A stretch of 64,000 bases of DNA from Streptomyces asoensis. Lineage in GTDB: Bacteria; Actinomycetota; Actinomycetes; Streptomycetales; Streptomycetaceae. Below are positions 25,759 to 33,191 of the stretch, piece by piece; the stretch's first letter is position 1; each line of letters begins with the position of its first letter. Where the stretch lies: assembly GCF_013085465.1 (NCBI RefSeq), contig NZ_CP049838.1, forward strand, positions 3,658,001 to 3,722,000. The letters are read 5' to 3'. Both the position numbers and the translations under genes were made by a program. Below the pieces are notes generated by a model. It was not told the origin of the DNA, did not search any database, and saw nothing but the letters and a program-made list of their open reading frames with translations.

Positions 25759-27765
25759 TCACATCACGGTGAAGCTGTCCTTGACCTTGTCGTACGTCTT
25801 CAGGGCCGCCGCCTCGGTCGCGGGCTGGTACCACGTGTTGATCTGGTACGACTTCCCGCTGTCGTCGAAGCCGAGGAGCCGGGCGTGCCAGGGGGTGCCC
25901 TGGAGCGTGAAGGTGTACTCCCAGACGACCGCCGGCCGGCCTCGGAACGTCGTCTCCTCCAGGCGGATCTTGCTGTAGTCCTGGCCCTGGTGGGCGTTCC
26001 GTTCCGAGGTCCGCCAGGTGTCCATCAGGTCGCCACGGGCCAAGGAGGACTTGGCGACGAGCTCCTGGCTGCCGTCGGGGGACGTGTAGTGCACCTCCGC
26101 TCCCGTCTTCACATCCCGCCGCCATCCCTTGGGCGTCGCCCACGCGAAGCCTCCGGCCTCCTGGTGCGTGCCCGGGGGCAGGCTCGGGGGCCTGAACGTC
26201 CCCTCGACGGTGGGCGACGCCGAGGGACTCGGACCGGAGCCGGAACCGGATGCAGAGCCGTCGCCGGCGCTCGAGCCGGTGACCGGGGACGGCTTGGGCG
26301 AGGAACCGCCTGCCTGGTTGTCGCCGTCGTGCGAGCCGGGGGCCGACGCCAGCACGATCGCGAAAACCGTGGCCACGACGACGACACCGAGGGCGGCGAC
26401 CGCGCCGGTACGGCGCCCCGTCCATCCCCCCGTACGACGGGCCGGCGACGGGTGCGGGGCAGGTTGCGGGGCCGGGTTGCGTTCCGTCACCGAGCGGGAG
26501 CGGGTGAGTGAGATTCCGGAGCGCGGGGATGGGGTTCCCGGTGGGCTGGGGGACGGAGGTTCGGAGCCCGACTCCGAGCGCATCTCCGAGGCCGCTTCGG
26601 TGGAGGCATCGGTGGAGGCATCGGTGGAGGCATCGGTGGAGGCATCGGCGGCGACAGAGGGGGCGGGCGGGTCGGGCGCCTTGATGGGGTTCAGGAGTAC
26701 CCGAGTCGGCGATTCCCGCAGCGGCAACTCCCCCACGTCCGACGCCGGTTCCGTCCCCACACTCGCCTCTCCCCCGGTCACCGTCAGCGTGGGCGTGGGC
26801 GTGGGCGTGGGTGGAGGCGTAAGCGGCGGGAAGGCTATGCGCTCAAGGGTGGATTCCAGGTCGGTGAGGGTGGGGCGGGCTGTGGGTTCCTTTGCCAGGA
26901 GGGCGGTGAGGATGTCGTACAACGGGCCCGCGTCGGACGGAAGTCGGGGCTCCTCGTAGAGGACCGCGAGCAGGGTCGCCAGGGTGGTGTCCCGGGAGAA
27001 CGGGGAGTGGCCGGCCAGGGCGGCGCAGAGCGTCGCACCCAGGGACCACACGTCGGAGGGCGGGCCCTGCGGGTGGCCCGAGATGCGCTCGGGGGCCATG
27101 TAGTCGGGGGAGCCGACCAGCATGCCGACCATGGTCAACGCCTTCGTGTCCTGGATCGCGGCGATGCCGAAGTCGGTGAGGACGACCCGTCGGACGCCAG
27201 CCTCCGCGCTGCCCAAGCCTTCCACCAGGACGTTGCCCGGTTTGATGTCGCGGTGCAGTACTCCCCTCGCGTGCACCTGGCGCAGTGCCGTGACCAGGCC
27301 CAGGCCGATCCGGGCGGTTTCGCGCGGGTCCAGTGGACCTTCCTCGGCCATGATCCGTTCAAGGGAGCGGCCGGCCACCAACTCCATGACGATCCACAGG
27401 CGTTCGCCCTCGTCGACGACGTCGTAGACGCGTACCACGTTGGGATGGTCGATGCGGGCGGTGGCCCTGGCCTCGCGCAGGGTGCGTTCGCGGCGGGTGC
27501 GGGTGTCCTCCGAGTCAAGGCCGTCGATGCGCATTTCCTTCACCGCGACCTGCCGGTCGAGAACCTCGTCGGTGGCTCGCCACACGCGCCCCATTCCCCC
27601 CTGGCCGATACTCTCGACCAGCCGGTAGCGCCCCGTCACCAGTAACCCGGAGAAACCTCCACTCCCCGAATTCCCTGTGTTCCCCGGATTCTCTGCGTTT
27701 CCCGAGTTTCCCGCATTTCCCGGCAATCCGCTGCACCCCCTCCATTGCCCGGCCCCGGAACACAA
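25759..27765 (-). CDS. Transmembrane serine/threonine protein kinase
   Basis: Hanks-type kinase of up to 668 residues. The kinase domain begins YRLVESIGQGGMGRVW, has the VAIK-type lysine in VAVKEMRI, the catalytic loop HRDIKPGNVLV, DFG and GSPDYMAPE. A long Pro/Ser/Thr juxtamembrane linker carries PTPTPTPT and STDASTDASTDAS repeats. One membrane helix (AVAALGVVVVATVFAIVLA) and an exterior C-terminal domain of about 130 residues (RDLMDTWRTSERNAHQGQ) follow. There are no PASTA repeats. The start is uncertain: TTG 27765 adds a GNxGNx repeat segment, whereas GTG 27639 (VTGRYRLVES) starts right at the kinase. It is divergent from the secreted protein gene. Confidence 0.92.
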   Translation of the reverse strand: MCSGAGQWRGCSGLPGNAGNSGNAENPGNTGNSGSGGFSGLLVTGRYRLVESIGQGGMGRVWRATDEVLDRQVAVKEMRIDGLDSEDTRTRRERTLREARATARIDHPNVVRVYDVVDEGERLWIVMELVAGRSLERIMAEEGPLDPRETARIGLGLVTALRQVHARGVLHRDIKPGNVLVEGLGSAEAGVRRVVLTDFGIAAIQDTKALTMVGMLVGSPDYMAPERISGHPQGPPSDVWSLGATLCAALAGHSPFSRDTTLATLLAVLYEEPRLPSDAGPLYDILTALLAKEPTARPTLTDLESTLERIAFPPLTPPPTPTPTPTLTVTGGEASVGTEPASDVGELPLRESPTRVLLNPIKAPDPPAPSVAADASTDASTDASTDASTEAASEMRSESGSEPPSPSPPGTPSPRSGISLTRSRSVTERNPAPQPAPHPSPARRTGGWTGRRTGAVAALGVVVVATVFAIVLASAPGSHDGDNQAGGSSPKPSPVTGSSAGDGSASGSGSGPSPSASPTVEGTFRPPSLPPGTHQEAGGFAWATPKGWRRDVKTGAEVHYTSPDGSQELVAKSSLARGDLMDTWRTSERNAHQGQDYSKIRLEETTFRGRPAVVWEYTFTLQGTPWHARLLGFDDSGKSYQINTWYQPATEAAALKTYDKVKDSFTVM
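26597..26650. repeat. 12-bp tandem repeats inside the kinase gene
   Basis: GGTGGAGGCATC is repeated about four times perfectly, coding for DAST repeats in the kinase linker. Such a tract can change length by slippage without breaking the frame. A hexamer repeat, GCGTGG at about 26788-26815, codes for PT repeats nearby. Confidence 0.85.
27660..27722. repeat. 9-bp phased TTCCC repeats at the kinase 5' end
   Basis: Six or seven copies of TTCCCnnnn or TTTCCCnnn lie 9 bp apart. If translated on the minus strand from TTG 27765 they give GNAGNSGNAENPGNTGNSG. If translation starts at 27639 they lie in the leader. Confidence 0.75.
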
Positions 27766-27859
27766 TAGTCACACTTACTGCCCTACCAGCATAGTGTGGA
27801 GAAATCTTGTGGTACCTCTTCCAGTACTGCGAATTCAGGCGCAGCCAAGGGGGGCGAAC

Positions 27860-28582
27860 ATGAGTTCTCGTCGGGTGACGACCGTCGCCGGATCGCTGGT
27901 CGCGGCATCTTTCTCGGCGGTGTTGATCCTTTCCTTCCCTGCCGGGGCGGACGATCAGGGCCCCGGAAGCAGCAAGGGGGGAAAGCCCGTTGACGAGGCG
28001 CCCGCGGGCGTGAAGACGACGACGACACTGCCGGAGCGGATCTCGGTCGACAACAGTTCCAAGAAAACGGCGATCACCGCCACGGTGAAGAACGAGGGGA
28101 CCAAGGACAGCGGACAGATAAGGCTTTTGGTCGTCGGTTTCGACGGCCTTGCGGTCAAAAGCGTTCAGGGGTGTGACGCCATCGCGGAGAAAGATCTTCC
28201 GGAGGGATCCAACAGCGGTTTCTCCTGCCCCATCGACAATCTCGCGGCCGGGGCGTCGAAGTCGTACGCCGTCGACGCGACCTTCGATCTGAGCAAGACC
28301 GGGAAGATCTGTCTGCCCGTCCAGACAGCCGACGGGAAGAAGACGTTCTGGCAGCAGGGCCCGGTGCCGTTCGGTACGACGAACCCGTCGCCGAACGCGC
28401 CCGCCACCCCGCTGCTCCTCGGCACCGACAACACGCCCGTGGGTCCCGGCGGCGAGGAACTGCCCAAGGCCGGTGTCGGACGGGACGTGTTGCCGCTCGG
28501 CGCGGCCGGAGCCGCACTGCTCGCGGCGGGCGCGGCCGGGCTGTGGTGGTCCCAGCGACGGCCGGCGCAGCGTGAGAGCTGA
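27860..28582 (+). CDS. Secreted, membrane/wall-anchored protein with LPKAG-type sorting signal
   Basis: A 240-residue exported protein. The signal peptide (residues 1-33) is SRRVTTVAGSLVAASFSAVLILSF with a cleavage-like AGADD. An Ig-like or DUF11-like beta-sandwich follows (TATVKNEGTKDSGQIRLLVVGF) with two cysteines (QGCDAIAE and FSCPID) that could form a disulfide. The C-terminal end has the sorting layout: EELPKAG, a hydrophobic stretch (LPLGAAGAALLAAGAAGLWW) and a basic tail (SQRRPAQRES). Sortase processing is inferred, since LPKAG departs from LPxTG at the Thr. AAGGGGGG lies eight bases before the ATG. The function is unknown. Confidence 0.85.
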   Translation: MSSRRVTTVAGSLVAASFSAVLILSFPAGADDQGPGSSKGGKPVDEAPAGVKTTTTLPERISVDNSSKKTAITATVKNEGTKDSGQIRLLVVGFDGLAVKSVQGCDAIAEKDLPEGSNSGFSCPIDNLAAGASKSYAVDATFDLSKTGKICLPVQTADGKKTFWQQGPVPFGTTNPSPNAPATPLLLGTDNTPVGPGGEELPKAGVGRDVLPLGAAGAALLAAGAAGLWWSQRRPAQRES

Positions 28583-28594
28583 GCGGCCCCACGC

Positions 28595-28651
28595 GAAAGG
28601 GGTTCGCCGGGTCGAGTCGCGTGCTGCGACCCGGCCCGGCGAACCCCTTCG
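28595..28651. terminator. Bidirectional terminator between the secreted protein and bioY
   Basis: AAGGGGTTCGCCGGG (28597-28611) pairs perfectly with CCCGGCGAACCCCTT (28635-28649). An inner GTCG/CGAC stem caps it. It serves the two convergent genes. Confidence 0.9.
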
Positions 28652-28668
28652 TGAGCACCTTAGGGCGG

Positions 28669-29247
28669 TTACTCCTTGACGAGCTTCCAGGCCGTCGGGA
28701 GCAGACCCATCGCCAGGACCGCCTTGACGGCGTCGCCGATGAGGAACGGGGTGAGGCCGGCCGCGATCGCTGCGGAGGCGCTCATGTCGGCGGCGTAGGC
28801 GAGGTACGGGACGCCGACGAGGTAGATGATCGCCTCGCCCAGCAGCATCGTGCCCGCCATGCGCGGCACGGAGCGGTCGGCGCCCCGGCGGGCCAGGGCG
28901 CCGACGGCGGCGGTCGCGAGGATCATGCCGAGGATGTAGCCGAAGGAGACGGAGACGCCGGAGCTGCCGCCCGCGAACCACGGCACACCTGCGAGACCGG
29001 CCAGCGCGTAGACGGCGAGGGAGGAGACCCCGCGGCGGACGCCGAGGGTGGTGCCGACGAGCAGCGCGGCGAAGGTCTGGCCGGTCACCGGGACCGGGGA
29101 GCCGGGGACCGGGACCGCGATCTGGGCCGCGAGGCCGGTGAGCGCGGCACCGCCGAGCACGAGCGCGATGTCCCGGACACGGGAAGCGGGGAGAAGGTCG
29201 GCGAGGACCTTTCCGGGACGAGCGGGGGTGACGGCGGCGGTGCTCAT
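28669..29247 (-). CDS. bioY: Biotin transporter BioY (ECF S-component)
   Basis: A 192-residue membrane protein with six predicted helices, the substrate-binding S-component of an energy-coupling-factor biotin transporter. Typical BioY sequences are PVPVTGQTFAALLVGTTLG (the loop contacting biotin), GLAGVPWFAGGSSG and FLIGDAVKAVLAMGLLP. I use the ATG at 29247 (MSTAAVTPARPG), preceded by GGAG. The frame extends 11 codons upstream. No bioM or bioN genes adjoin it, so it works alone or with a shared energy module elsewhere. It is divergent from the ROK regulator. Confidence 0.92.
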   Translation of the reverse strand: MSTAAVTPARPGKVLADLLPASRVRDIALVLGGAALTGLAAQIAVPVPGSPVPVTGQTFAALLVGTTLGVRRGVSSLAVYALAGLAGVPWFAGGSSGVSVSFGYILGMILATAAVGALARRGADRSVPRMAGTMLLGEAIIYLVGVPYLAYAADMSASAAIAAGLTPFLIGDAVKAVLAMGLLPTAWKLVKE

Positions 29248-29390
29248 GGGGACTCCGCGAGATCGGGACGGACGGGACACGGCGACGCTATCCCAGGGGG
29301 GTCGAGGCGATCACCGTCCGCGGTCGACAAACGGTCGAACGCGAGGTTGGTGGGCTCCTGACAAAGGGTGGGGGTTACACGCGGTACGAG

Positions 29391-29404
29391 GTGACCCTGG
29401 TCAC
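29391..29404. promoter_or_regulatory. Palindrome in the bioY-ROK intergenic region
   Basis: GTGACCCTGGTCAC has perfect 6-bp arms around CT. It lies midway in the 290-bp spacer between bioY and the leader peptide. It could be an operator for either side. The rest of 29248-29498 holds no gene that I can support. Confidence 0.3.
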
Positions 29405-29498
29405 TGAGGTGGAGTGGTTCGGGATACGCAGGCGCCCCGGGCGGTCTCTGTAGGGTTTCGCCAACCGAACAGCGGCCGTCTCGCCCGTCGGTCGGCAT

Positions 29499-29528
29499 CT
29501 GGTCGGGGCCTGCCCCCTTTGCTAGCTT
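29499..29528 (+). promoter_or_regulatory. Probable promoter of the 30-residue leader ORF
   Basis: A -10-like TAGCTT (29523-29528) ends six bases before the leader ATG, with a weak CTGGTC -35-like sequence (29499-29504) 18 bp upstream. The message would start at the ATG itself. Confidence 0.4.
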
Positions 29529-29534
29529 CGAGCC

Positions 29535-29627
29535 ATGGTTGCCCAGGCCCAGTCTCTGAACTTCTCGTCGCGTCGCCATGTCGACCTGCGACGCGTGGGC
29601 GCGGCCGCCTGTCGCCCTCCGGTGTGA
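29535..29627 (+). CDS. Leader peptide of the HVDLRRV...CRP type (30 residues)
   Basis: A 31-codon ORF ending in RRHVDLRRVGAAACRPPV and then TGA. I recognise the RRHVDLRRV-x(3-5)-CRP ending from small proteins annotated only as putative leader peptides in Streptomyces, many near sulfur or cysteine genes. The ORF is probably leaderless. It precedes the ROK regulator by 85 bp. In this spacer GGAGCCG (29635-29641) can pair with CGGCTCC (29685-29691), just before the ROK ribosome binding site. A single Cys codon lies five codons from the stop. Its role in attenuation is inferred. Confidence 0.65.
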   Translation: MVAQAQSLNFSSRRHVDLRRVGAAACRPPV

Positions 29628-29712
29628 GGCGGGCGGAGCCGATCATCCGGCGCGCCGCGCTCCACAGACGGCGCAGTGTCGGACCGGCTCCCGACTTCCG
29701 AGGAAGTTCCCC

Positions 29713-30942
29713 ATGCCCCGTACCGCGGCTCCTCCCGCCCCGACCTCTCCCGTTACCCGGGTCGCCGACAGCGACCGGCGGCGTACCAGCGCCAGTGTGG
29801 TCCTGCGGTCCGTGCTGGAGCACGGGCCGGTCGCGCGCTCCACCATCGCCCGGCTCACCGGGCTGTCCCCCGCTTCCGTCACCGACCACTGTGCCCGGCT
29901 CACCGGGCTCGGGCTGCTCCGGGAGGCGGCGGTGCCCCGGCGCAGCAACGGGGTGGGCCGGCCGCACGTTCCGGTGGATCTGGACGACTCGCGGTTCGTG
30001 GTGGGCGGGGTGCATGTGGCGGTGCCGTACACCACGGTCTCGCTGCTGGATCTGCGCGGCCGGGTGGTCGCACGGCGGGAGTTGAAGCATCGAGGCCGCC
30101 TCGAACCGTCCGAGGTGCTGGCGCGGGCCTCCGACGGGCTCGGCGCGCTGCTCGAGGAGGCTCCCGGCTGCCGGGCCCTCGGGGTGGGGGTCGCCGTGGG
30201 CGGCTGGGTGGACCGGGATTCGGGGACCGTCGTCGAGCATCCGCTGCTGGGCTGGCGGGACGTGCCGGTGCGGGAGTCGGTCGGCGCGCACACCGGGCTG
30301 CCGGTCCAGGTGGACGGACACGCACGCGCGTTGGTCAACGCGGAGCGGCTGTTCGGGCAGGCACGCGGCAACCTGAGCGTGCTGCATCTGTTCGTCGGGA
30401 ACGTGGTCGACGCGGCGTTCGCCACGAACGACGAGGTGCACCACGGGCCGCGTTCACAGGCGGGCGCCATCGCGCATCTGCCGTTGGCCGGCGGCACGGA
30501 GCCCTGCGAGTGCGGCCGGGTCGGCTGCCTCCAAGTGGAGCTGAGCGAGCGGACGTTGTGCCGACGGGCCCGGCAGGCCGGGGTGATCGACGGGGTGAAC
30601 CCGATGCACGTGGTCGCCGCGGCGGAGGCCGGGAACCCGGTGGCCGTACGGCTGTTGCGGGAGCGGGCGCGGATGGTGGGCCGGGCTGCCGGGCTGCTGC
30701 TGGACGTGCTCAATCCGGAGCGGGTCGTCGTCACCGAGGTGGGTGTGCTGTTCCGGGAGGACTGCCTCGCCGCGCTGCGGGACGAGGTCGGCGCGGGGCG
30801 CTCCGCCGGCGTCTCGCCGAGCAGTTTCCCCGACTCCGTGCTGGCCGTGGCGGGCGGGGCGGTGGCACTGGACGTGCTCTACCGGGATCCGCTTGCCTCC
30901 TCCTGGCCTCGTCCTCCGGGCGTCCCACCTGAGCCGAGTTAA
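29713..30942 (+). CDS. ROK-family transcriptional regulator
   Basis: A 409-residue repressor-type ROK protein. The N-terminal winged helix (residues 18-75, VLEHGPVARSTIARLTGLSPASVTDHCARL) is followed by an actin-like sugar-kinase fold. The ROK zinc motif is visible as CECGRVGCLQVELS (about residues 272-285), and the DG-type sugar-binding loop as VQVDGHARAL. The usual catalytic Asp of ROK kinases is not evident, so it is a regulator, with ligand unknown. GAGGAAG lies nine bases before the ATG. It is co-directional with the sulfonate operon 285 bp downstream, and a functional link is possible but unproven. Confidence 0.9.
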   Translation: MPRTAAPPAPTSPVTRVADSDRRRTSASVVLRSVLEHGPVARSTIARLTGLSPASVTDHCARLTGLGLLREAAVPRRSNGVGRPHVPVDLDDSRFVVGGVHVAVPYTTVSLLDLRGRVVARRELKHRGRLEPSEVLARASDGLGALLEEAPGCRALGVGVAVGGWVDRDSGTVVEHPLLGWRDVPVRESVGAHTGLPVQVDGHARALVNAERLFGQARGNLSVLHLFVGNVVDAAFATNDEVHHGPRSQAGAIAHLPLAGGTEPCECGRVGCLQVELSERTLCRRARQAGVIDGVNPMHVVAAAEAGNPVAVRLLRERARMVGRAAGLLLDVLNPERVVVTEVGVLFREDCLAALRDEVGAGRSAGVSPSSFPDSVLAVAGGAVALDVLYRDPLASSWPRPPGVPPEPS

Positions 30943-30959
30943 TTCAGAAACTCCGAATG

Positions 30960-30989
30960 TTGACAGGCCCCACACGTGGACAGGAACAT
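30960..30989 (+). promoter_or_regulatory. Probable promoter of the sulfonate operon leader
   Basis: A perfect -35 box TTGACA (30960-30965) is followed after 18 bp by GAACAT (30984-30989) as a -10 box. Transcription would begin about seven bases later, at the ATG of the MSCRTFCC mini-ORF (30997), giving a leaderless leader peptide. Confidence 0.55.
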
Positions 30990-30996
30990 CTTTCTC

Positions 30997-31023
30997 ATGA
31001 GCTGTCGCACCTTCTGTTGCTGA
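30997..31023 (+). CDS. Cysteine-rich leader peptide MSCRTFCC
   Basis: An ORF of eight codons plus TGA encoding MSCRTFCC. Three of eight codons are Cys (TGT, TGT, TGC), with a pair right before the stop. It sits seven bases after a -10-like box and seven bases before a strong hairpin. It is the first thing transcribed ahead of the sulfonate genes. Cys-codon leader ORFs act as cysteine-responsive attenuators in mycobacteria (established for polycysteine uORFs there). The same role here is inferred from position and composition. Coding by chance alone cannot be excluded for so short an ORF. Confidence 0.6.
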   Translation: MSCRTFCC

Positions 31024-31029
31024 CGCCCC

Positions 31030-31048
31030 GGTGCGCCGGGAGCGCACC
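31030..31048 (+). terminator. Putative attenuator hairpin in the sulfonate leader
   Basis: GGTGCGC (31030-31036) and GCGCACC (31042-31048) form a perfect 7-pair stem around CGGGA, followed by CTTCTCCTGCCTTTAG. CGCACC inside the mini-ORF (31006-31011) can pair instead with GGTGCG (31030-31035), so two exclusive structures exist. A ribosome held at the Cys codons would reach the 5' arm. Confidence 0.5.
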
Positions 31049-31092
31049 CTTCTCCTGCCTTTAGTCGCAGGATTCGTTTCGGTCTTGTTGCA

Positions 31093-31146
31093 GATTCCTT
31101 GCGGATCTCCTGCGGATTTCTTGTGGATTCCTCTCGATTCCCGCAG
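31093..31146. repeat. 11-bp phased GATTCCTTGCG repeats in the sulfonate leader
   Basis: Five consecutive imperfect copies are GATTCCTTGCG, GATCTCCTGCG, GATTTCTTGTG, GATTCCTCTC and GATTCCCGCAG. They begin 45 bp after the attenuator hairpin. The leader from there to the GTG at 31228 stays pyrimidine-rich. No coding role is seen. Confidence 0.7.
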
Positions 31147-31227
31147 GCCCTTGCGGCCTCTGCCACGCCCGCTTTCCTCTGCCGGCTTCCGCCTGCCTTG
31201 TCTCCGTTTTCCCCTGGGGGTTCTCCC

Positions 31228-32295
31228 GTGCCTGTTTCCCGTACGCCCGGTGTCGACCGGCGTCTCTTCCTCGCCTCGCTGCTGGGCGCCGCCGCCGGTG
31301 TCGCAGGGCTCAGCGGCTGCGCCGAGAGCAGTGCCGCCACCGGTGGCGAGGGCGCCTCCACGGCCCCGCTCGCCGACAAGGTGCCCGCCGGCACGAGCCT
31401 GAAGATCGCCTCCTTCCAGGGCGCGCAGCAGTTGCAGCTGAAGCTGGCGAAGCTGCCCGAACTGCCCTTCGCGGTGTCGAGCTGGCTGAACATCGGGGCC
31501 GGTCCCGACGTCATCAACGCCTTCCGCGCGAAGTCCCTGGACGTCGCCAACAACGCGGGAATTCCGCCGATCCAGGCGCATTACCAGGGCTTCGACGCGA
31601 AAATCGTCGCGATCAACATCACCCGCAAGCCGAACTACGTCTTCGCCACCAAGCCGGGCAGCGACATCAAGACCGTCGACGACTTCCGCGGAAAGAAGCT
31701 GGCGTTCTCGCAGGGGCAGGCGCAGGGCGTCGTCCTGCTGCGGGCGCTGAAGAAGGCCGGCCTGAAGTACGACGACGTGAAGCTGGTCCCGCTGACCAGC
31801 AACCAGTTCCTCACCGCGCTTCAGTCGGGCCAGGTGGACATCGCCCCGCTCGGCAACACCCAGTCGCCCGCCTACCTCAAGCAGTACGAGTCCAAGGGCG
31901 CCCGCATCATCACCACCGACGTCGTCGACCTGCTCAGCCTGCTGTGGGCGCCGGTGTCCGTGCTGAACGACAAGGCGAAGGCCGCCGCCGTCGCCGCGTA
32001 CATCCCGCAGTGGGCGCAGGGCCTGGTGTGGAGCTACGAGAACCCGGACGTCTGGAACGAGGAGTTCTACGTCAAGACGCAGAACCTGACCCTCGACCAG
32101 GCCCAGTCGATCACCGCGCTCGCCAACAAGCCGCTGTTCCCGCCGAGTTGGGACGAGGCCATCAAGTGGGAGCAGGAGACCGCGGACCTCCTCGCGGAGG
32201 GCGGCTTCGTGAAGAAGTTCGACGTCTCCTCGCTGTTCGACCACCGCTTCGAGGGCATCGCCGCCAAGTCCGTGGCAGCCGAGTACCGGAGTTGA
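31228..32295 (+). CDS. ssuA: Sulfonate/aliphatic sulfur ABC transporter, substrate-binding lipoprotein
   Basis: A 355-residue exported lipoprotein. RRLFLASLLGAAAGVAGLSGC combines a Tat-like twin Arg with a lipobox (LSGC, Cys at about residue 33). The mature part is an NMT1/SsuA-type periplasmic-binding fold (SLKIASFQGAQQLQLKL, LDVANNAGIPPIQAHYQG, FRGKKLAFSQGQAQG). Start: GTG 31228 (VPVSRTPGVDRR), with GGGGG upstream. The first 43 codons of the longer open frame are repeat-derived. It is first in a five-gene operon with permease, ATPase, monooxygenase and dioxygenase, which points to organosulfur uptake. Symbol by family. Confidence 0.85.
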   Translation: MPVSRTPGVDRRLFLASLLGAAAGVAGLSGCAESSAATGGEGASTAPLADKVPAGTSLKIASFQGAQQLQLKLAKLPELPFAVSSWLNIGAGPDVINAFRAKSLDVANNAGIPPIQAHYQGFDAKIVAINITRKPNYVFATKPGSDIKTVDDFRGKKLAFSQGQAQGVVLLRALKKAGLKYDDVKLVPLTSNQFLTALQSGQVDIAPLGNTQSPAYLKQYESKGARIITTDVVDLLSLLWAPVSVLNDKAKAAAVAAYIPQWAQGLVWSYENPDVWNEEFYVKTQNLTLDQAQSITALANKPLFPPSWDEAIKWEQETADLLAEGGFVKKFDVSSLFDHRFEGIAAKSVAAEYRS

Positions 32296-32300
32296 CCGCC

Positions 32301-33191
32301 ATGACCACCAGCGCAAGCACGAGCACGAGCACGACCACCGGCACGACCGCGACCACGGTCCCCGCCGTCGCCGTCACCGCCGACGACGGTCCTCGGGTCC
32401 GCCGCCGACAACGACGCCGTGGACTCGCTCCCGGCAAACCGTGGCCCGCCTCCCGGCTCGTCGGGCCCCTGCTGCTCATCGCCTTGTGGGCCGCCGCCTC
32501 GGCCGCCGGGCAGCTGGACACCGGGGCGATCCCCGCGCCCTGGACGGTGCTCAGGACCGGCGTGAACCTGTGGACCGACGGGACACTCACCACCGACGTC
32601 CTCACCTCGCTGGAGCGCGCCGCCTACGGCTTCGCGATCGGCCTGACCGCCGGGGTGACGCTCGCGCTGGCCTCGGGGCTGACCCGGTCCGGGGAGGCCC
32701 TGATCGACGGGACCGTGCAGCTCAACCGGGCGATCCCGACCCTCGGTCTGATCCCGCTGTTCATCCTCTGGCTGGGCATCGGCGAGACCTTCAAGATCGC
32801 GATCATCGCCATCGTCGTCTACATCCCGATCTACCTCAACACGCATGCCGCGCTGTCCGGCATCGACCACCGGTTCGTCGAACTCGCCGAGGTGCAGGGC
32901 CTGTCGAAGGTCGAGTTCATCCGGCAGATCGTGATCCCCGGCGCCCTGCCCGGATTCTTCGTGGGACTCCGGCTCGGGGTGACCGGCTCCTGGCTGGGAC
33001 TGGTGGTCCTGGAGCAGATCAACGCCACCAGCGGCCTCGGTTACATGATGTTCCAGGCCCAGAACTACGGCCAGTCGGACGTCATCCTCGTCGGCCTCCT
33101 CATCTACGGCGTCTTCGGTCTCCTTTCCGACACCGCGGTCCGTCTCATCGAACGGAGGGTGCTGTCGTGGCGCCGCACACTGAGCAGCTGA
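32301..33191 (+). CDS. ssuC: Sulfonate ABC transporter permease
   Basis: A 296-residue inner-membrane permease of the SsuC/TauC type with six predicted helices and the BPD-transport EAA loop VELAEVQGLSKVEFIRQIVIPGALPG (split here only by context: VELAEVQGLSK, then VIPGALPGFF). An unusual Ser/Thr-rich, then Arg-rich, N-terminal extension of about 48 residues (TSASTSTSTTTGTTATT, RRRQRRRGLAPGK) precedes the first helix. The ATG lies 5 bp after the ssuA stop. It overlaps the ATPase gene by 25 bp. The permease passes the substrate delivered by the upstream lipoprotein. Confidence 0.88.
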   Translation: MTTSASTSTSTTTGTTATTVPAVAVTADDGPRVRRRQRRRGLAPGKPWPASRLVGPLLLIALWAAASAAGQLDTGAIPAPWTVLRTGVNLWTDGTLTTDVLTSLERAAYGFAIGLTAGVTLALASGLTRSGEALIDGTVQLNRAIPTLGLIPLFILWLGIGETFKIAIIAIVVYIPIYLNTHAALSGIDHRFVELAEVQGLSKVEFIRQIVIPGALPGFFVGLRLGVTGSWLGLVVLEQINATSGLGYMMFQAQNYGQSDVILVGLLIYGVFGLLSDTAVRLIERRVLSWRRTLSS

